From Bostrychus sinensis (taxonomy: Eukaryota > Chordata > Actinopteri > Gobiiformes > Eleotridae): a stretch of DNA of 64,000 nt. Below are positions 32,252 to 43,821 of this stretch, piece by piece. How positions within the stretch are numbered: position 1 is the first letter of the stretch; each line of letters begins with the position of its first letter. The notes beneath the pieces are model-generated. The model was given only the letters and a program-made list of their open reading frames with translations. It ran no database searches and was not told the origin of the DNA. The position numbers and the translations under genes are program-made. The stretch is from assembly GCA_020698575.1 (NCBI GenBank), contig CM036252.1, positions 31,803,659 to 31,867,658 of the forward strand, given 5' to 3'.

Positions 32252-35200
32252 TTTGTGTGTTGTTTGTTGTGTCACAAACCCTTATGATGACAAAAATAAC
32301 GAGGCCAGTTACGTCGCCCGGTAAGGCGCAGCCGGGGCCCCACCCTGGAGCCAGGCCTGGGGTTGGGGCTCGATCGCGAGCGCCTGGTGGCCGGGTCTCT
32401 CCCCACGGGACCCGGCCGGGCCCAGCCCGAAAGGATGACGTGGGGCCATCCTCCCGTGGACCCACCACCCGCAGGAGGAACCGTAAGGGGCCGGTGCAAG
32501 GAGGATCGGGCAGTGGTCGAAGGCGGGGGCCTCGGCGTCCCAATCCCTGGACACAGAAACTGGCTCTGGGGACATGGAATGTCACCTCGCTGGGGGGGAA
32601 GGAGCCTGAGCTTGTGCGGGAGGTTGAGCGTTACCGACTAGAGATAGTCGGGCTCACCTCCACGCACAGTTTGGGCTCTGGAACTCAACTCCTTGAGAGA
32701 GGCTGGACTCTCTTCTACTCTGGCGTTGCCCGCGGTGAGAGGCGGCGGGCTGGTGTGGGCTTGCTCATAGCTCCCCAGCTCAGCCGCCATGTGTTGGAGT
32801 TTTCCCCGTTGAATGAGAGGGTCGTGTCCCTGCGCCTTCGGGTTGGGGACAGGTCTCTCACTGTTGTTTCGGCCTATGGGCCAAACAGCAGTGTAGAGTA
32901 CTCGGCCTTCTTGGAGTCCCTGGGAGGGGTGCTGGAAAGTGCTCCAACTGGGGACTCCGTCATTCTGCTGGGAGACTTCAACGCTCACGTGGGCAGCGAC
33001 AGTGACACCTGGAGGGGCGTGATTGGGAGGAACGGCCTCCCTGATCTGAACCCGAGCGGTGTTTTGTTATTGGACTTCTGTGCTAGTCACGGATTGTCCA
33101 TAACGAACACCATGTTCAAGCACAAGGGTGTCCATCAGTGCACGTGGCACCAGGGCACCCTAGGCTGGAGGTCGATGATCGACTTTGTAGTCGTGTCATC
33201 TGACCTTCGGCCGTGTGTCTTGGACACTCGGGTGAAGAGAGGGGCTGAGCTGTCAACTGATCACCACCTGGTGGTGAGTTGGATCCGCTGGCGGAGGAGG
33301 AGGCTGGACAGACTCGGCAGGCCCAAACGTATTGTGAGGGTCTGTTGGGAACGTCTGGCTGAGCCTCCTGTCAGGGGGGTCTTCAACTCCCACCTCCGGG
33401 AGAGCTTCAACCAGATCTCGGGGGAGGTTGGAGACATTGAGTCAGAGTGGACCATGTTCTCCACCTCTATTGTCGATGCGGCCGTTCGGAGCTGTGGCCG
33501 TAAGGTCTCTGGTGCCTGTCGTGGCGGCAAGCCCCGAACCCGGTGGTGGACACCGGAAGTAAGGGATGCCGTCAGGCTGAAGAAGGAGTCCTATCGAGCC
33601 TGGCTGGCTTGTGGGACTCCCGAGGCAGCCGACGGGTACCGGCAGGCCAAGCGTGCGGCGGCCCGGGCGGTTGTGGAGGCAAAAACTCGGGTCTGGGAGG
33701 AGTTCGGGGAGGCCATGGAGGAGGACTATCGGTCGGCCTCAAAGAGATTCTGGCAAACCGTCCGCCGCCTCAGGAGAGGGAAGCAGTTCTTCACCAACAC
33801 TGTTTACAGTGAGGGTGGGGAGCTGTTGACCTCGACTGGGGATGTTGTCGGGCGGTGGAAGGAATACTTTGAGGATCTCCTCAATCCCGCCGACACGTCT
33901 TCCGTTGAGGAAGCAGAGGTTGGGGACTCGGAGGAGGATTCATCCATTGCCCGGGCTGAAGTCATCGAGGTGGTTAAAAAGCTCCTCGGTGGCAAGGCAC
34001 CGGGTGTGGATGAGATTCGCCCTGAGTACCTCAAGTCTCTGGATGTTGTGGGGCTGTCGTGGCTGCAACATCGCGTGGCGGTCGGGGACAGTGCCTCTGG
34101 ACTGGCAGACCGGGGTGGTGGTCCCTCTTTTCAAGAAGGGGGACCGGAGGGTGTGTTCCAACTACAGGGGGATCACACTTCTCAGCCTCCCCGGGAAAGT
34201 CTATTCCAGGGTACTGGAGAGGAGAATTCGGCCGATAGTCGAACCTCGGATTCAGGAGGAACAATGCGGTTTTCGTCCTGGCCGTGGAACAGTGGACCAG
34301 CTCTATACCCTCTATCGGGTGCTCGAGGGTTCGTGGGAGTTCGCCCAACCAGTCCACATGTGCTTTGTGGACCTGGAGAAGGCGTTCGACCGTGTCCCTC
34401 GTAGCGTCCTTTGGGGGGTGCTCTGGGAGTATGGGGTCCGGGGCCCTTTGTTAAGGGCTGTCCGGTCCCTGTATGACCGGAGCAGGAGTTTGGTTCGCAT
34501 TGCCGGTTGTAAATCAGACCTGTTTCCGGTGCATGTTGGACTCCGGCAGGGCTGCCCTTTGTCACCGGTTCTGTTCATAATTTTTATGGACAGAATTTCT
34601 AGGCGCAGCCAGGGGCCGGAGGGTGTCGGGTTTGGGGACCACAGGATTTCATCTCTGCTTTTTGCGGATGATGTTGTCCTGTTGGCTTCATCAAACCAGG
34701 ACCTTCAGTGTGCACTGGGACGGTTTGCAGCCGAGTGTGAAGCGGCTGGGATGAGAATCAGCACCTCCAAGTCCGAGGCCATGGTTCTCGACCGGAAAAG
34801 GGTGGCTTGCCCTCTCCAGGTTGGAGGAGAGTTCCTGCCTCAAGTGGAGGAGTTTAAGTATCTTGGGGTCTTGTTCACGAGTGAGGGAAGGATGGAGCGT
34901 GAGATCGACAGGCGGATCGGTGCAGCGTCTGCAGTAATGCGGTCGTTGTATCGGTCTGTTGTGGTGAAGAAAGAGCTGAGTCGAAAGGCGAAGCTCTCGA
35001 TTTACCGGTCGATCTACGTTCCTACTCTCACCTATGGTCATGAGCTTTGGGTCATGACCGAAAGGACAAGATCCCGGATACAAGCGGCCGAAATGAGTTT
35101 CCTCCGCAGGGTGGCTGGGCGCTCCCTTAGAGATAGGGTGAGGAGCTCGGTTACCCGGGAGGAGCTCGGAGTAGAGCCGCTGCTCCTCCACATCGAGAGG

Positions 35201-35476
35201 AGCCAGCTGAGGTGGCTCGGGCATCTGTTCCGGATGCCTCCTGGTCGCCTCCCTGGTGAGGTGTTCCGGGCATGTCCCACCGGGAGGAGGCCCCGGGGAA
35301 GACCTAGGACACGCTGGAGGGACTATGTCTCTCGGCTGGCCTGGGAACGCCTTGGGGTTCCTCCTGAGGAGCTGGAGGAAGTGTCCGGGGAGAGGGATGT
35401 CTGGGTGTCCCTGCTTAGACTGCTGCCTCCGCGACCCGGCCCCGGATAAAGCGGAAGAAGATGGATGGATGGATGG
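32252..35476 (+). mobile_element. RTE-clade LINE (Rex3-like), near full length
   Basis: About 3.2 kb, the usual RTE size. It has one long coding region, a very short 3' region, and a tail of GGATG/ATGG repeats (35458-35476), a trait of Rex3-type elements. AGTATGGATGGG occurs just before (32240-32251) and just after (35477-35488), consistent with a target duplication, though the tail's similarity makes this ambiguous. It is GC-rich compared with its surroundings, as expected for a recent insertion. Confidence 0.8.
32284..35449 (+). pseudogene. RTE LINE polyprotein (endonuclease + reverse transcriptase), frameshifted
   Basis: Encodes the apurinic-type endonuclease that nicks the target and the reverse transcriptase that copies the RNA there. 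The endonuclease begins near 32566 (LGTWNVTSL), with LLGDFNAHVG and STDHHLVV. The RT has VCSNYRGITLLS, CGFRPGRGT, LRQGCPLSP and the catalytic FADDVVLL at about 34659. A frame change near 34065 (GLSWL then CNIAWRSG in another frame) breaks the otherwise open reading frame. Judged against the family, about 11 bases are missing. The second frame runs to TAA at 35447. The protein is therefore not made intact. Confidence 0.85.
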
Positions 35477-35916
35477 AGTATGGATGGGATTTGAATTCAA
35501 CCACAGTGGAGGGCGTGGTGACCAGACTGATATTTCTCTGTATAATAATACAGAGACATATCATTCTGGAGTTTCCAGGCAATAAAAAACACAAACACAC
35601 TCATATCTCTGTTATTCCTCAGTCACATGTACATGTGGTACATGTAGTAACCTGCTTTGCATACACTTCTATGCACTCTGCATCCCCCTATCACATGCAC
35701 CGCTGATCTCCACAACACTACCAAACTTAAGACTGCAGGCTCCATATTTCTGGTTAGCTCAACTATTAGTGTTGTAAAAATGTGTTTTGTGGTATATTGT
35801 GATATTTTGGGGGCACAGTATTAAGCATCATAATTCTTTATAGGTATCAATACATTTGTGACAACATCATGCATAATTAATGAGCTACCAGAAATGTTCC
35901 GCCCCTTTGCAACCCT

Positions 35917-37099
35917 AGTCACCCATAGCATGAAGATCATCAACTGAGGCCAACATTTTGCTCCTCCTGGACAGTAAAGGCCTACTTTCAGTTCAGTTCA
36001 AATTATTTTCCATTTGAAGTATAAAAAGCACATTGCAAGGAGCTTAACGTGCACTGTCAACATTTTAACAGGGAAAATATAAAAACACAAGCCTAAAAGA
36101 ACAACACATGGACAGATTCTAAAAACACATAAATACTAAGAAACAAGCCTTTTTAGCCATGTTACTAATGTTTGAATACCAGCTGAGATAATTTTATAGA
36201 CTCACACCCAAAAACGTACATTTATCAACCATTTGTACCTCTGAATCAAAAATTAAAATAAATAAATAAATAAACGATTCTTACCATGACTAAACTCTAT
36301 AACAAGTTCACAGGTTTTAGAAGTGTTCAGAATAACATTGTTTTCTCCACTCCAGCGGACAATATTTTCTACTTCTGCTCAGTAATGTGATTCATCATTT
36401 GACACTTAGGTGAAGGCCATAGGGATAATATATACAGTACTCTTAGCTGGCCAAGCCTGGGAAAAGTTTCACAGTACAAGCAAAGAGAGGGGCCCAGAAG
36501 TCTTCTCATGGGAAATGTCTGAGGTCAGAAAGAGGTCCCCAGAGCAGGATCCAGGAGAAACTTCAGAGGAGGTGAGAATGCCAAGACAGATGACAGATGA
36601 CAGATAAAACTTTATTGATCCTGAATCTAATCTAATCTAATCTAATCTAATCTATGTTCCATTTACATGCCACACATGGAGCAGAGAGACAAGAGGACCC
36701 AACCCAAAAACTGGAAGTAGCAATAGTAAACAAGGGCTGAACCAGGTTTAAGACAAATCTTAAAGTATCTTAAGTCTTAAGCATGAAGGTAACAAAAATA
36801 TCGTGTGGGCTGGGTCTGGCCCCTGGCCTGTTAATACTGATTATCTTTAGGATGTGCATGTGACAAACCACAAACAATAAACAAGAAACTAAATGAACAC
36901 GGTCAGTTGTCTTTCAGTTTAAGACAATTTTCCCACAGACGTTACTTCTGCCTTTGTAGTGGAGTAAAAAGTATTATTTTTATCTTTCGAATGTAGTGGA
37001 GTAAAAGAAATATCACAGTCTAGTTTACTTCTTAGCCCCAAATCTAAACACACATATAATTGCTTTGAAAGCCTCATCCTGACTATAAATCACCCAAAC
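35917..37099. other. Non-coding stretch with small repeat pieces
   Basis: Holds a minus-strand LINE RT scrap near 36275-36350 (translating ENNVILNTSKTCELVIEF), an AATCT pentamer tract at 36624-36653, and a GTAGTGGAGTAAAA-type repeat scrap at about 36955-37010. No gene was seen. Confidence 0.6.
36624..36653. repeat. (AATCT)n tract
   Basis: Six AATCT units directly after ACTTTATTGATCCTG, the usual tail of a LINE or SINE copy. Confidence 0.85.
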
Positions 37100-38916
37100 T
37101 GTAAGAAACAAAAACCAGTTATGTTTATAATCATCTACCGGCCTCCTGGTCCCTATTCTGAATTTTTAATTGCATTCTCTGACTTTCTATCCAGTATAGT
37201 GTTAGACTCAGATAAGATTGTAATTGTAGGGACTTTTAATATTCATGTTGATGACAGCAGCGACTGTTTAGGCAATGTATTTGCAGCCTTATTAGACAGC
37301 ATAGGTTTTACTCAAAACGTAAATGAACCCACTCATTGTCACAAGCACACCCTGGACCTTGTTTTAACCTATGGTATAGAGATTAGTGAGCTCACTGTCC
37401 TCCCTCATAAACCCATACTCTCAGATCACTTTCTAATTACCTTTCAGTTTATACTCAAAGACTTTACTGTCCCAATGAACAAAACCCAGATTAGAAGAAC
37501 ATTATCTGACCAATCTGTGTCAAAGTTTAAACACATAATTAAGCCAATATTTAGCACAATGTTGAGTAAGTTTGTTGAGAACAGCTCCCATAGCTCGAGT
37601 CCTAGTAAAAATGATCGGTTTGTTGACAGCGCCATGCAGTCTTTAAACACAGCTCTAGATAATGTAGCTCCATTAAAACAAAAGGTTGTTAGACCGAATC
37701 GAGTAGCACCATGGTTTAATGCTGAAACACATTCCTTTAAACAAGCAACCCATAAATTAGAAAGGCTATGGCGTCACTCCAGCTCAGAGCAGTCTCTGAA
37801 TGCCTGGAAATATAGTCTTTTAAATAATAAAAAATCTCTGCGTGAGGCCAAAACCAGATACTATTCAACTTTAATAGAAGAAAACAGGAACAACCCTAGG
37901 TTTGTGTTCAGCACTGTAGCCAGGCTGACCACCAGTCACAGCTCAGTAGAACCCTGTATCCCTGTTACTCTCAGCTGTGAAAACTTTCTTACATTTTTTA
38001 ACAACAAATTAGAGACAAATTAAATAAAGTTCTCCCTACAATCAGCTCAGAGCAAGCCAAAGCTGTAAAAATGGAGGCCACTATAAAACCATCTGTAACC
38101 TTAGACTGCTTCATCGCTGTAGATCAAGCTGAGATAACATCAGTCATTATGTCCTCCAAAACCTCAACTTGTCTTTTAGACCCAATATCAACCAAACCTT
38201 TTAAAGAAACTCTTCCCCTAATTAATGAACCTATACTGAACATAATAAACACCTCCCTAGAAACAGGTTATGTGCCACAGTCTTTTAAATATGCAGTTAT
38301 TAAACTGCTTCTGAAAAAACCCAGTCTAGATCCTGACATTTTAGCCAACTATAGACCAATATCAAATCTCCCTTTTATTTCAAAAATCCTAGAAAGAGTT
38401 GTAGTTAAACAGTTATGTCGCCACCTACAGGACAATAGCTTATTTGAAGATTTTCAGTCAGGGTTTAGACCCCACCATAGCACAGAAACTGCATTAGTTA
38501 GAGTCACAAATGACTTGTTATTAGGCTCAGACAATGGACTGGTCTCAATCCTAGTTCTGTTAGATCTCAGTGCAGCCTTTGACACCATTGACCACAGCAT
38601 CTTACTCCAGAGATTAGACTGTGACATAGGGGTCAGAGGAGCTTTCTGCTGGTTTAAATCCTACTTATGTGACAGGTACCAGTTTGTCAGTGTAAATGAA
38701 CATTCCTCACAGTGCAGTAAAGTTAGCTATGGAGTGCCTCAAGGTTCAGCACTTGGACCCATTCTGTTCATGCTTTACATGCTGCCTTTAGGAAACATAA
38801 TCAGAAAACATGGCATTAATTTTCACTGTTACGCAGACGATACACAGTTGTATTTATCAATTAAACCTGATCAGAATGACCATGTGGAGAAACTTAGCGC
38901 CTGTGTGAGAGACCTA

Positions 38917-40509
38917 CAGTGGGGCAAAAAAGTATTTAGTCAGCCACCAATTGTGCAAGTTCTTCCACTTAAAAAGATGAGAGAGGCCTGTAATTTTTGT
39001 ATACCTCAACTATGAGAGACAAAATGAGAAAAAAAATCCAGAAAATCACATTGTTTGATTTTTAAAGAATTTATTTTCAAATTATGGTGGAAAATAAGTA
39101 TTTGGTCACCTATAAACAAGCAAGATTACTGGCTCTCACAGACCTGTAACTTCTTCTGTAAGAGGCTCCTCTGTCCTCCACTCGTTACCTGTATTAATGG
39201 CACCTGTTTGAACTGGTTATCTATATAAAAGACACCTGTCCACAACCTCAAACAGTCCCACTCCAAACTCCACTAAGGCCAAGACCAAAGAGCTGTCAAA
39301 GGACACCAGAAACAAAATTGTAGACCTGCACCAGGCTGGGAAGACTGAATCTGCAATAGGTAAGCAGCTTGGTGTGAAGAAATCAACTGTGGGAGCAATT
39401 ATTAGGAAATGGAAGACATACAAGACCACTGATAATCTCCCTCGATCTGGGGCTCCCCGCAAGATCTCACCCCCGTGGGGTCAAAATGATCACAAGAACA
39501 GTGAGCAAAAATCCCAGAACCACACGGAGGGACCTAGTGAATGACCTGCAGAGAGCTGGGACCAAAGTAACAAAGGCTACCATCAGTAACACACTACGCC
39601 GCCAGGGACTCAAATCCTGCAGTGCCAGACGTGTCCCCCTGCTAAAGCCAGGACATGTGCAGGCCGTCTGAAGTTTGCTAGAGAGCATTTGGATGATCCA
39701 GAAGAGGATTGGGAGAATGTCATATGGTCAGATGAAACCAAAATAGAACTTTTTGGTAAAAACTCTACTCGTCGTGTTTGGAGGAGAAAGAATGCTGAGT
39801 TGCATCCAAAGAACACCATACCTACTGTAAAGCATGGGGGCGGGAACATCATGCTTTGGGGCTGTTTTTCAGCAAAGGGACCGGGACGACTGATCCGTGT
39901 AAAGGAAAGAATGAATGGGGCCATGTATCGTCAGATTTTGAGTGAAAACCTCCTTCCATCAGCAAGGGCATTGAAGATGAAACGTGGCTGGGTCTTTCAG
40001 CAGGACAATGATCCCAAACACACTGCCCGGGTAACGAAGGAGTGACTTCGTAAGAAGCATTTCAAGGTCCTGGAGTGGCCTAGCCAGTCTCCAGATCTCA
40101 ACCACATAGAAAATCTTTGGAGGGAGTTGAAAGTCCGTGTTGCCCAGCGACAGCCCCAAAACATCACTGCTCTAGAGGAGATCTGCATGGAGGAATGGGC
40201 CAAAATACCAGCAACAGTTTGTGAAAACCTTGTGAAGACTTTCAGAAAACGTTTGACCTCTGTCATTGCTAAGAAAGGGTATTTAACAAAGTATTGAGAT
40301 GAACTTTTGTTATTGAAAAAATACTTATTTTCAACCATAATTTGCAAATAAATTCTTAAAAAATCAGGCAATGTGATTTTCTGGATTTTTTTTTTTCTCA
40401 TTTTGTCTCTCATAGTTGAGGTGTACCTATGATGAAAATTACAGGCCTCTCTCATCTTTTTAAGTGGGAGAACCTGCACAATTGGTGAAAATACTTTTTT
40501 GCCCCACTG
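38917..40509 (+). mobile_element. Tc1/mariner element with intact TIR tips and TA target
   Basis: Starts CAGTGGGGCAAAAAAGTATT and ends AATACTTTTTTGCCCCACTG, flanked by TA at 38915-38916 and 40510-40511. Near each end is a second inverted block (GATGAGAGAGGCCTGTAATT and its inverse). Full length is about 1.6 kb, as usual for Tc1. It is nested in the L2 LINE and so is younger. Confidence 0.93.
39262..40297 (+). pseudogene. Tc1 transposase, inactivated
   Basis: Cut-and-paste DDE transposase. The helix-turn-helix DNA-binding part is visible (IGKQLGVKKSTVGAIIRKWK, TRRDLVNDLQRAGTKV). The catalytic set follows: WSDETK, VFQQDNDPKHTA and PDLNHIENLWRELK, which fits the D,D34E pattern. The frame is broken near 39468 (C-run), near 39667 (missing bases), and by a TGA at 40043 where the family has Trp. 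The usual length would be about 340 residues. Confidence 0.9.
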
Positions 40510-42030
40510 TAAAGACCTGGATGACAATTAATTATATCCTAGAACCCAGAAAAAACAGAGGTCATTATTCTAGGCCCCAAAAAGCTGAGAGATGCTCTGT
40601 CTGACCAGAGAGTCTCCCTGGACGGTGTCAGTGTAGCCTCAAGTTCTACTGTGAGAAACTTAGGAGTTTTATTTGACCAAGATTTATCATTTAAGGCTCA
40701 TATAAACCAAGCCTGTAAAACAGCATTCTTTCACTTACATAACATAGCCAAAATCAGAAATATTTTATCTAAAAATTATGCTGAAAAACTTTTCCATGTG
40801 TTTGTTACATCTAGGTTGGATTACTGTAACTCTCTGCTGGCAGCATGCCCTAAAAACTCTTTAAAATGTTTTCAGCTTGTCCAAAACGCAGCAGCAAGAT
40901 TATGAAGAGGAACTAACAGGAGAGAACATATTACTCCTGTGCTAGCTTCACTTCACTGGCTTCCAGTTGAATTCAGAATTAGGTTTAAAATCCTTCTCCT
41001 GACTTACAAGGCTGTAAATGGTATGGCCCCATCCTACATTAATGATGTTATAGTGCCATACCAACCAAGCAGAGTACTGCGCTCACAAAATGCAGGGCTA
41101 TTAGTGGTTCCCAGGGTTTCTAAAAGTACAGTCGGAGGTAGAGCCTTTAGTTACCAAGCTCCTGTTTTATGGAATCAGCTTCCAGCTCATGTTAGAGAGG
41201 CAGACACAGTCTCTACATTTAAGGTTAGGCTTAAAATGTTCCTCTTCGAGAAAGCTTATGGTCAGGGCAGCTAGGAACAGGGTTAACTCCACAGCTGAAG
41301 CTCGGCTGCTCTAGGAGCTAGAAGCTGGGGGAAGTATGGTGCACTGAGCCTCTGTCCTCTGGTTTCATCTGCTGCTCCTCTTCTATCACTGTCATTAATA
41401 TTATCTAATATTCTATATCTCCAATCAGTTCATTGCTATTCACAAGTTGTCCCTCTCTCCTGCTCCCCTCTGGGGGAGTGGGGACTGTTTCAGATGCCTG
41501 GCTGCTGGCAGATGTCCCAGTGATGATTGGCTGACCCCATCTGTGCTCCTGTCCCGACCTGTGGGCCCTCAACCTCACCTCTAAGGATTTCCCGGATCTC
41601 CCTCACCCCACTCACCTGTCTGGATGAGGCCACCTGCTGCATCCTATGGACTTCCTCAACCTATCTCACCCACTCTCATCTGGATGAATCCTTACAGAGC
41701 TGATCTATGATCCTATAGATGAACTAAGGGACTAGCAGTCCTAGACGCATTGCCTGTCCGTCCTGGGAGAGGATCTCTCCTTCTATATGGGCTCCATAAG
41801 GTTTCTTCTTTTTTCCCGTAGCTGGGTTTTTTTAGGAGTTTTTCCTTTCCGAGAAGGAGGGTCTAAGGACAGGAGTGTCCTGGGTCTATTTAGTTTAGTG
41901 TAGTTATTGTTTGTGTTGATTGTGTGTTAAGTCTGATTGTGTGTTTATGTTTGATCAACTGTTTGTGAAGCCCTTTGAGGTGACTTTTGTTGTGATACTG
42001 GGCTGTACAAATAAATCTGAATTGAACTGA

Positions 42031-42623
42031 ATAGATTGCAGAAGTGGTGGATGTGGGTGCATAATGTTGATTTTGAAATGTTGAAACGGTCGGCTACACC
42101 TCTGTAGGATTCCTGGTTACAAAAAAGTCCGCAGAGAGGCAAGTACACTTTTTAAAACAGCAATGCTAGTATTTGCAATATTCATATAGTGGGGATGAAT
42201 GGCAATGATAAGATCCTTAAAAAAAAAACAAAATATGAGACATTAGTGCACATTCAAGGATGGAACAAAGCAATTATGCCTTTTTTTCTGTTGTTTTCTT
42301 AATCTTCTGAGTACAAGTAATATGTTAATGTTAATGTTAATGTTAATACAGCCTAATACCTATGCAGGCTATATCAGGCTTAGTGACTCTACCCTGCATC
42401 ATTAGATAATGCTAAATATTAAACTGTAAAATCCAGGTTACTTAAGCCAGAACATAAGCTGGATGAGAAGCTAAACTTAACATTTGTACAACATAAATTA
42501 ATTTCAACAACATGTGATTTTACCTCCACTTGTGCCCTGGAGAGTCTAAAGCGGCCTTTAAAGTCCATCATGTTAAAAAGGGGAATGACCTCCTCCACAT
42601 AATTTGGGACTTTGGGAATGACC
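42031..42623 (-). pseudogene. Harbinger/PIF (HARBI1-like) transposase remnant, two exons
   Basis: On the minus strand, exon 42534-42623 (acceptor TCCCAG, donor GAG|GTAAAA) encodes VIPKVPNYVEEVIPLFNM and FKGRFRLSRAQVE. A second piece at about 42190-42031 encodes SVYLPLCGLFCNQESYRGVA and DRFNISKSTL. This matches the N-terminal helix-turn-helix part of HARBI1-type nucleases. The piece ends exactly where the L2 LINE begins, so the catalytic DDE part is lost from this location. Confidence 0.72.
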
Positions 42624-43172
42624 CTGGGAAAACAAACTGACCATAGTAAAAACTGACATTCTTGATGCCCAGTTGTGGAATAATGTTAATAACGAGATGA
42701 AAACGTGGATTGTATAAAGTTATGACTGAATGAATATTGTATGAAGGCCACAGAATGTTTTTTCCTTTTTTCATAAAAAGGTTGCGGCCCTGCACTCTCG
42801 TTCACAATCCAGGCGAGGTGCAGTTCATCTCAAACAAGCCTACTGGTTCTTAGCTTTTGTCTAAATTTACACATTATATATTTTAAACAGCCTTCTATAA
42901 CAGCAGATATCTTTATAATAATATTCTACTTCACACTGAGCAGCAGGGCGCAAAGTTTATCCAGGTCAAAACTGTAACTTGAAAAAAAAAAAAGAGGCAG
43001 GGGAGGAGGAGAGGAGGGCAGTGAAGTGTCGTGCGTTACGTTTCTGATCAGCACTAAACTCAGATCCAATCACCTGTCCGTTCACCGCTGACAGGTGGGC
43101 GTTTTCCCATCATGCACTGAACCAAGCAGCCTCCACAGTTGCTCCTGATGAACTGCGGCGGCTCAGGCGCTG

Positions 43173-43746
43173 CACTGTAAAAAAAAATCTGTAAATTTTA
43201 CGGTAAAAATTTGGCAGCTGTGGTTGCCAGAATTCTACCGTAAAAATTACAAGAGGCCTGTATTTCATTTTACAGTATAATTTTATCACAAATGTTGTTT
43301 TTACAGTTTCTGACTTGAGTTTTTATTATTATTTACTGCAAAATAAAGTTATCTTTCAAAAAAATAGATTAATGTATATTTTAGTTTGTGACTTACGTTT
43401 TAATCAACATTTACTGTAAAATTTAAAGTTATCTTTCAAAAAAATAGATTAATGTATATTTTAGTTTGTGACTTATGTTTTAATCAACATTTACTGTAAA
43501 ATTTAAAGTTATTATCTTTTGAAAAGGTGTTAAACTGTAATAAACACAGGACTCGATTTTTTTTAACAGTGCTATACTGTATATATTACAAAAAAGAAAA
43601 CTAAAAATTAAAATTTTGCCTTATTTTTAATATTACAGTTAATTACCGTAACCAAAACAGTATTTTACCGATATATCAACTACGGTCTTTTACTGTTGAG
43701 ATTTTACAGATTTTTACCATGAAATCTACAGATATTTTTTACAGTG
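43173..43746. mobile_element. CACTGTAAAA-ended MITE
   Basis: Starts CACTGTAAAAAAAAATCTGTA and ends TACAGATATTTTTTACAGTG, with many ACGGTAAAA / TTTTACCG motifs inside. This is a widespread type of fish non-autonomous DNA element. It contains an 80-bp tandem duplication (43351-43430 and 43431-43510). Confidence 0.75.
43351..43510. repeat. 80-bp tandem duplication
   Basis: Two adjacent copies with an 80-bp period, differing at about one base (GACTTACG versus GACTTATG), inside the CACTGTAAAA MITE. Confidence 0.9.
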
Positions 43747-43821
43747 TGGTCTCGTTTGGATCTCATGAGCTTTCGGTGACCGTCGCACTTGTGGCATCAG
43801 AGCAAGTCAGAAACAAGTTGG

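Larger units (their letters stand above)
31702..35916. mobile_element. hAT-like element interrupted by an RTE LINE
   Basis: The left end TAAAGGGTTGCAAAATTCC and the right end CCCCTTTGCAACCCT share an inverted AGGGTTGCAAA. Both sides are flanked by AGTCACC (31695-31701 and 35917-35923), a 7-8 bp duplication as expected for hAT elements. The left part has repeated GGGAATTTATG motifs typical of this fish repeat. Without the inserted LINE it would be about 1 kb. It lies just upstream of exon 3 of the minus sulfotransferase copy. Confidence 0.65.
37121..41274 (+). pseudogene. L2 LINE ORF2 (endonuclease + RT), broken
   Basis: Endonuclease piece 37121-38023, with VIVGTFNIHVDD and ILSDHFLITF; the usual catalytic Asp of GDFN is a Thr here. 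A frameshift lies near 38015. The RT piece is 38071-38916, with ANYRPISNLPFISKILE, FRPHHSTETALV, YGVPQGSALGPILF and the catalytic YADDTQLY. The Tc1 copy then interrupts. The frame resumes at 40555-41274 with VRNLGVLFDQDLSF, LDYCNSLLAACP and AFSYQAPVLWNQLP, with a stop after AARL near 40904. Several independent breaks mean it is dead. Confidence 0.88.
37100..42030 (+). mobile_element. L2-clade LINE, 5'-truncated, split by a Tc1 element
   Basis: The coding region starts abruptly inside the endonuclease (IYRPPGPYSEFL) and ends in the typical fish L2 3' end: GGTGACTTTTGTTGTGATAC, then ACAAATAAATCTGAATTGAA. A 1.6-kb Tc1 copy sits at 38917-40509. The left boundary is approximate. The right end abuts a minus-strand Harbinger exon, so this LINE inserted into that older element. 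Confidence 0.85.

Noticed and set aside
32229..32585. Antisense Pro/Arg/Gly-rich frames over the LINE 5' part
   Set aside because: High GC removes stops on the opposite strand; the sense frame carries the LINE domains.
36410..36607. 65-codon plus-strand frame as a gene
   Set aside because: It is charged low-complexity sequence ending at a repeat tail, with no motif recognised.
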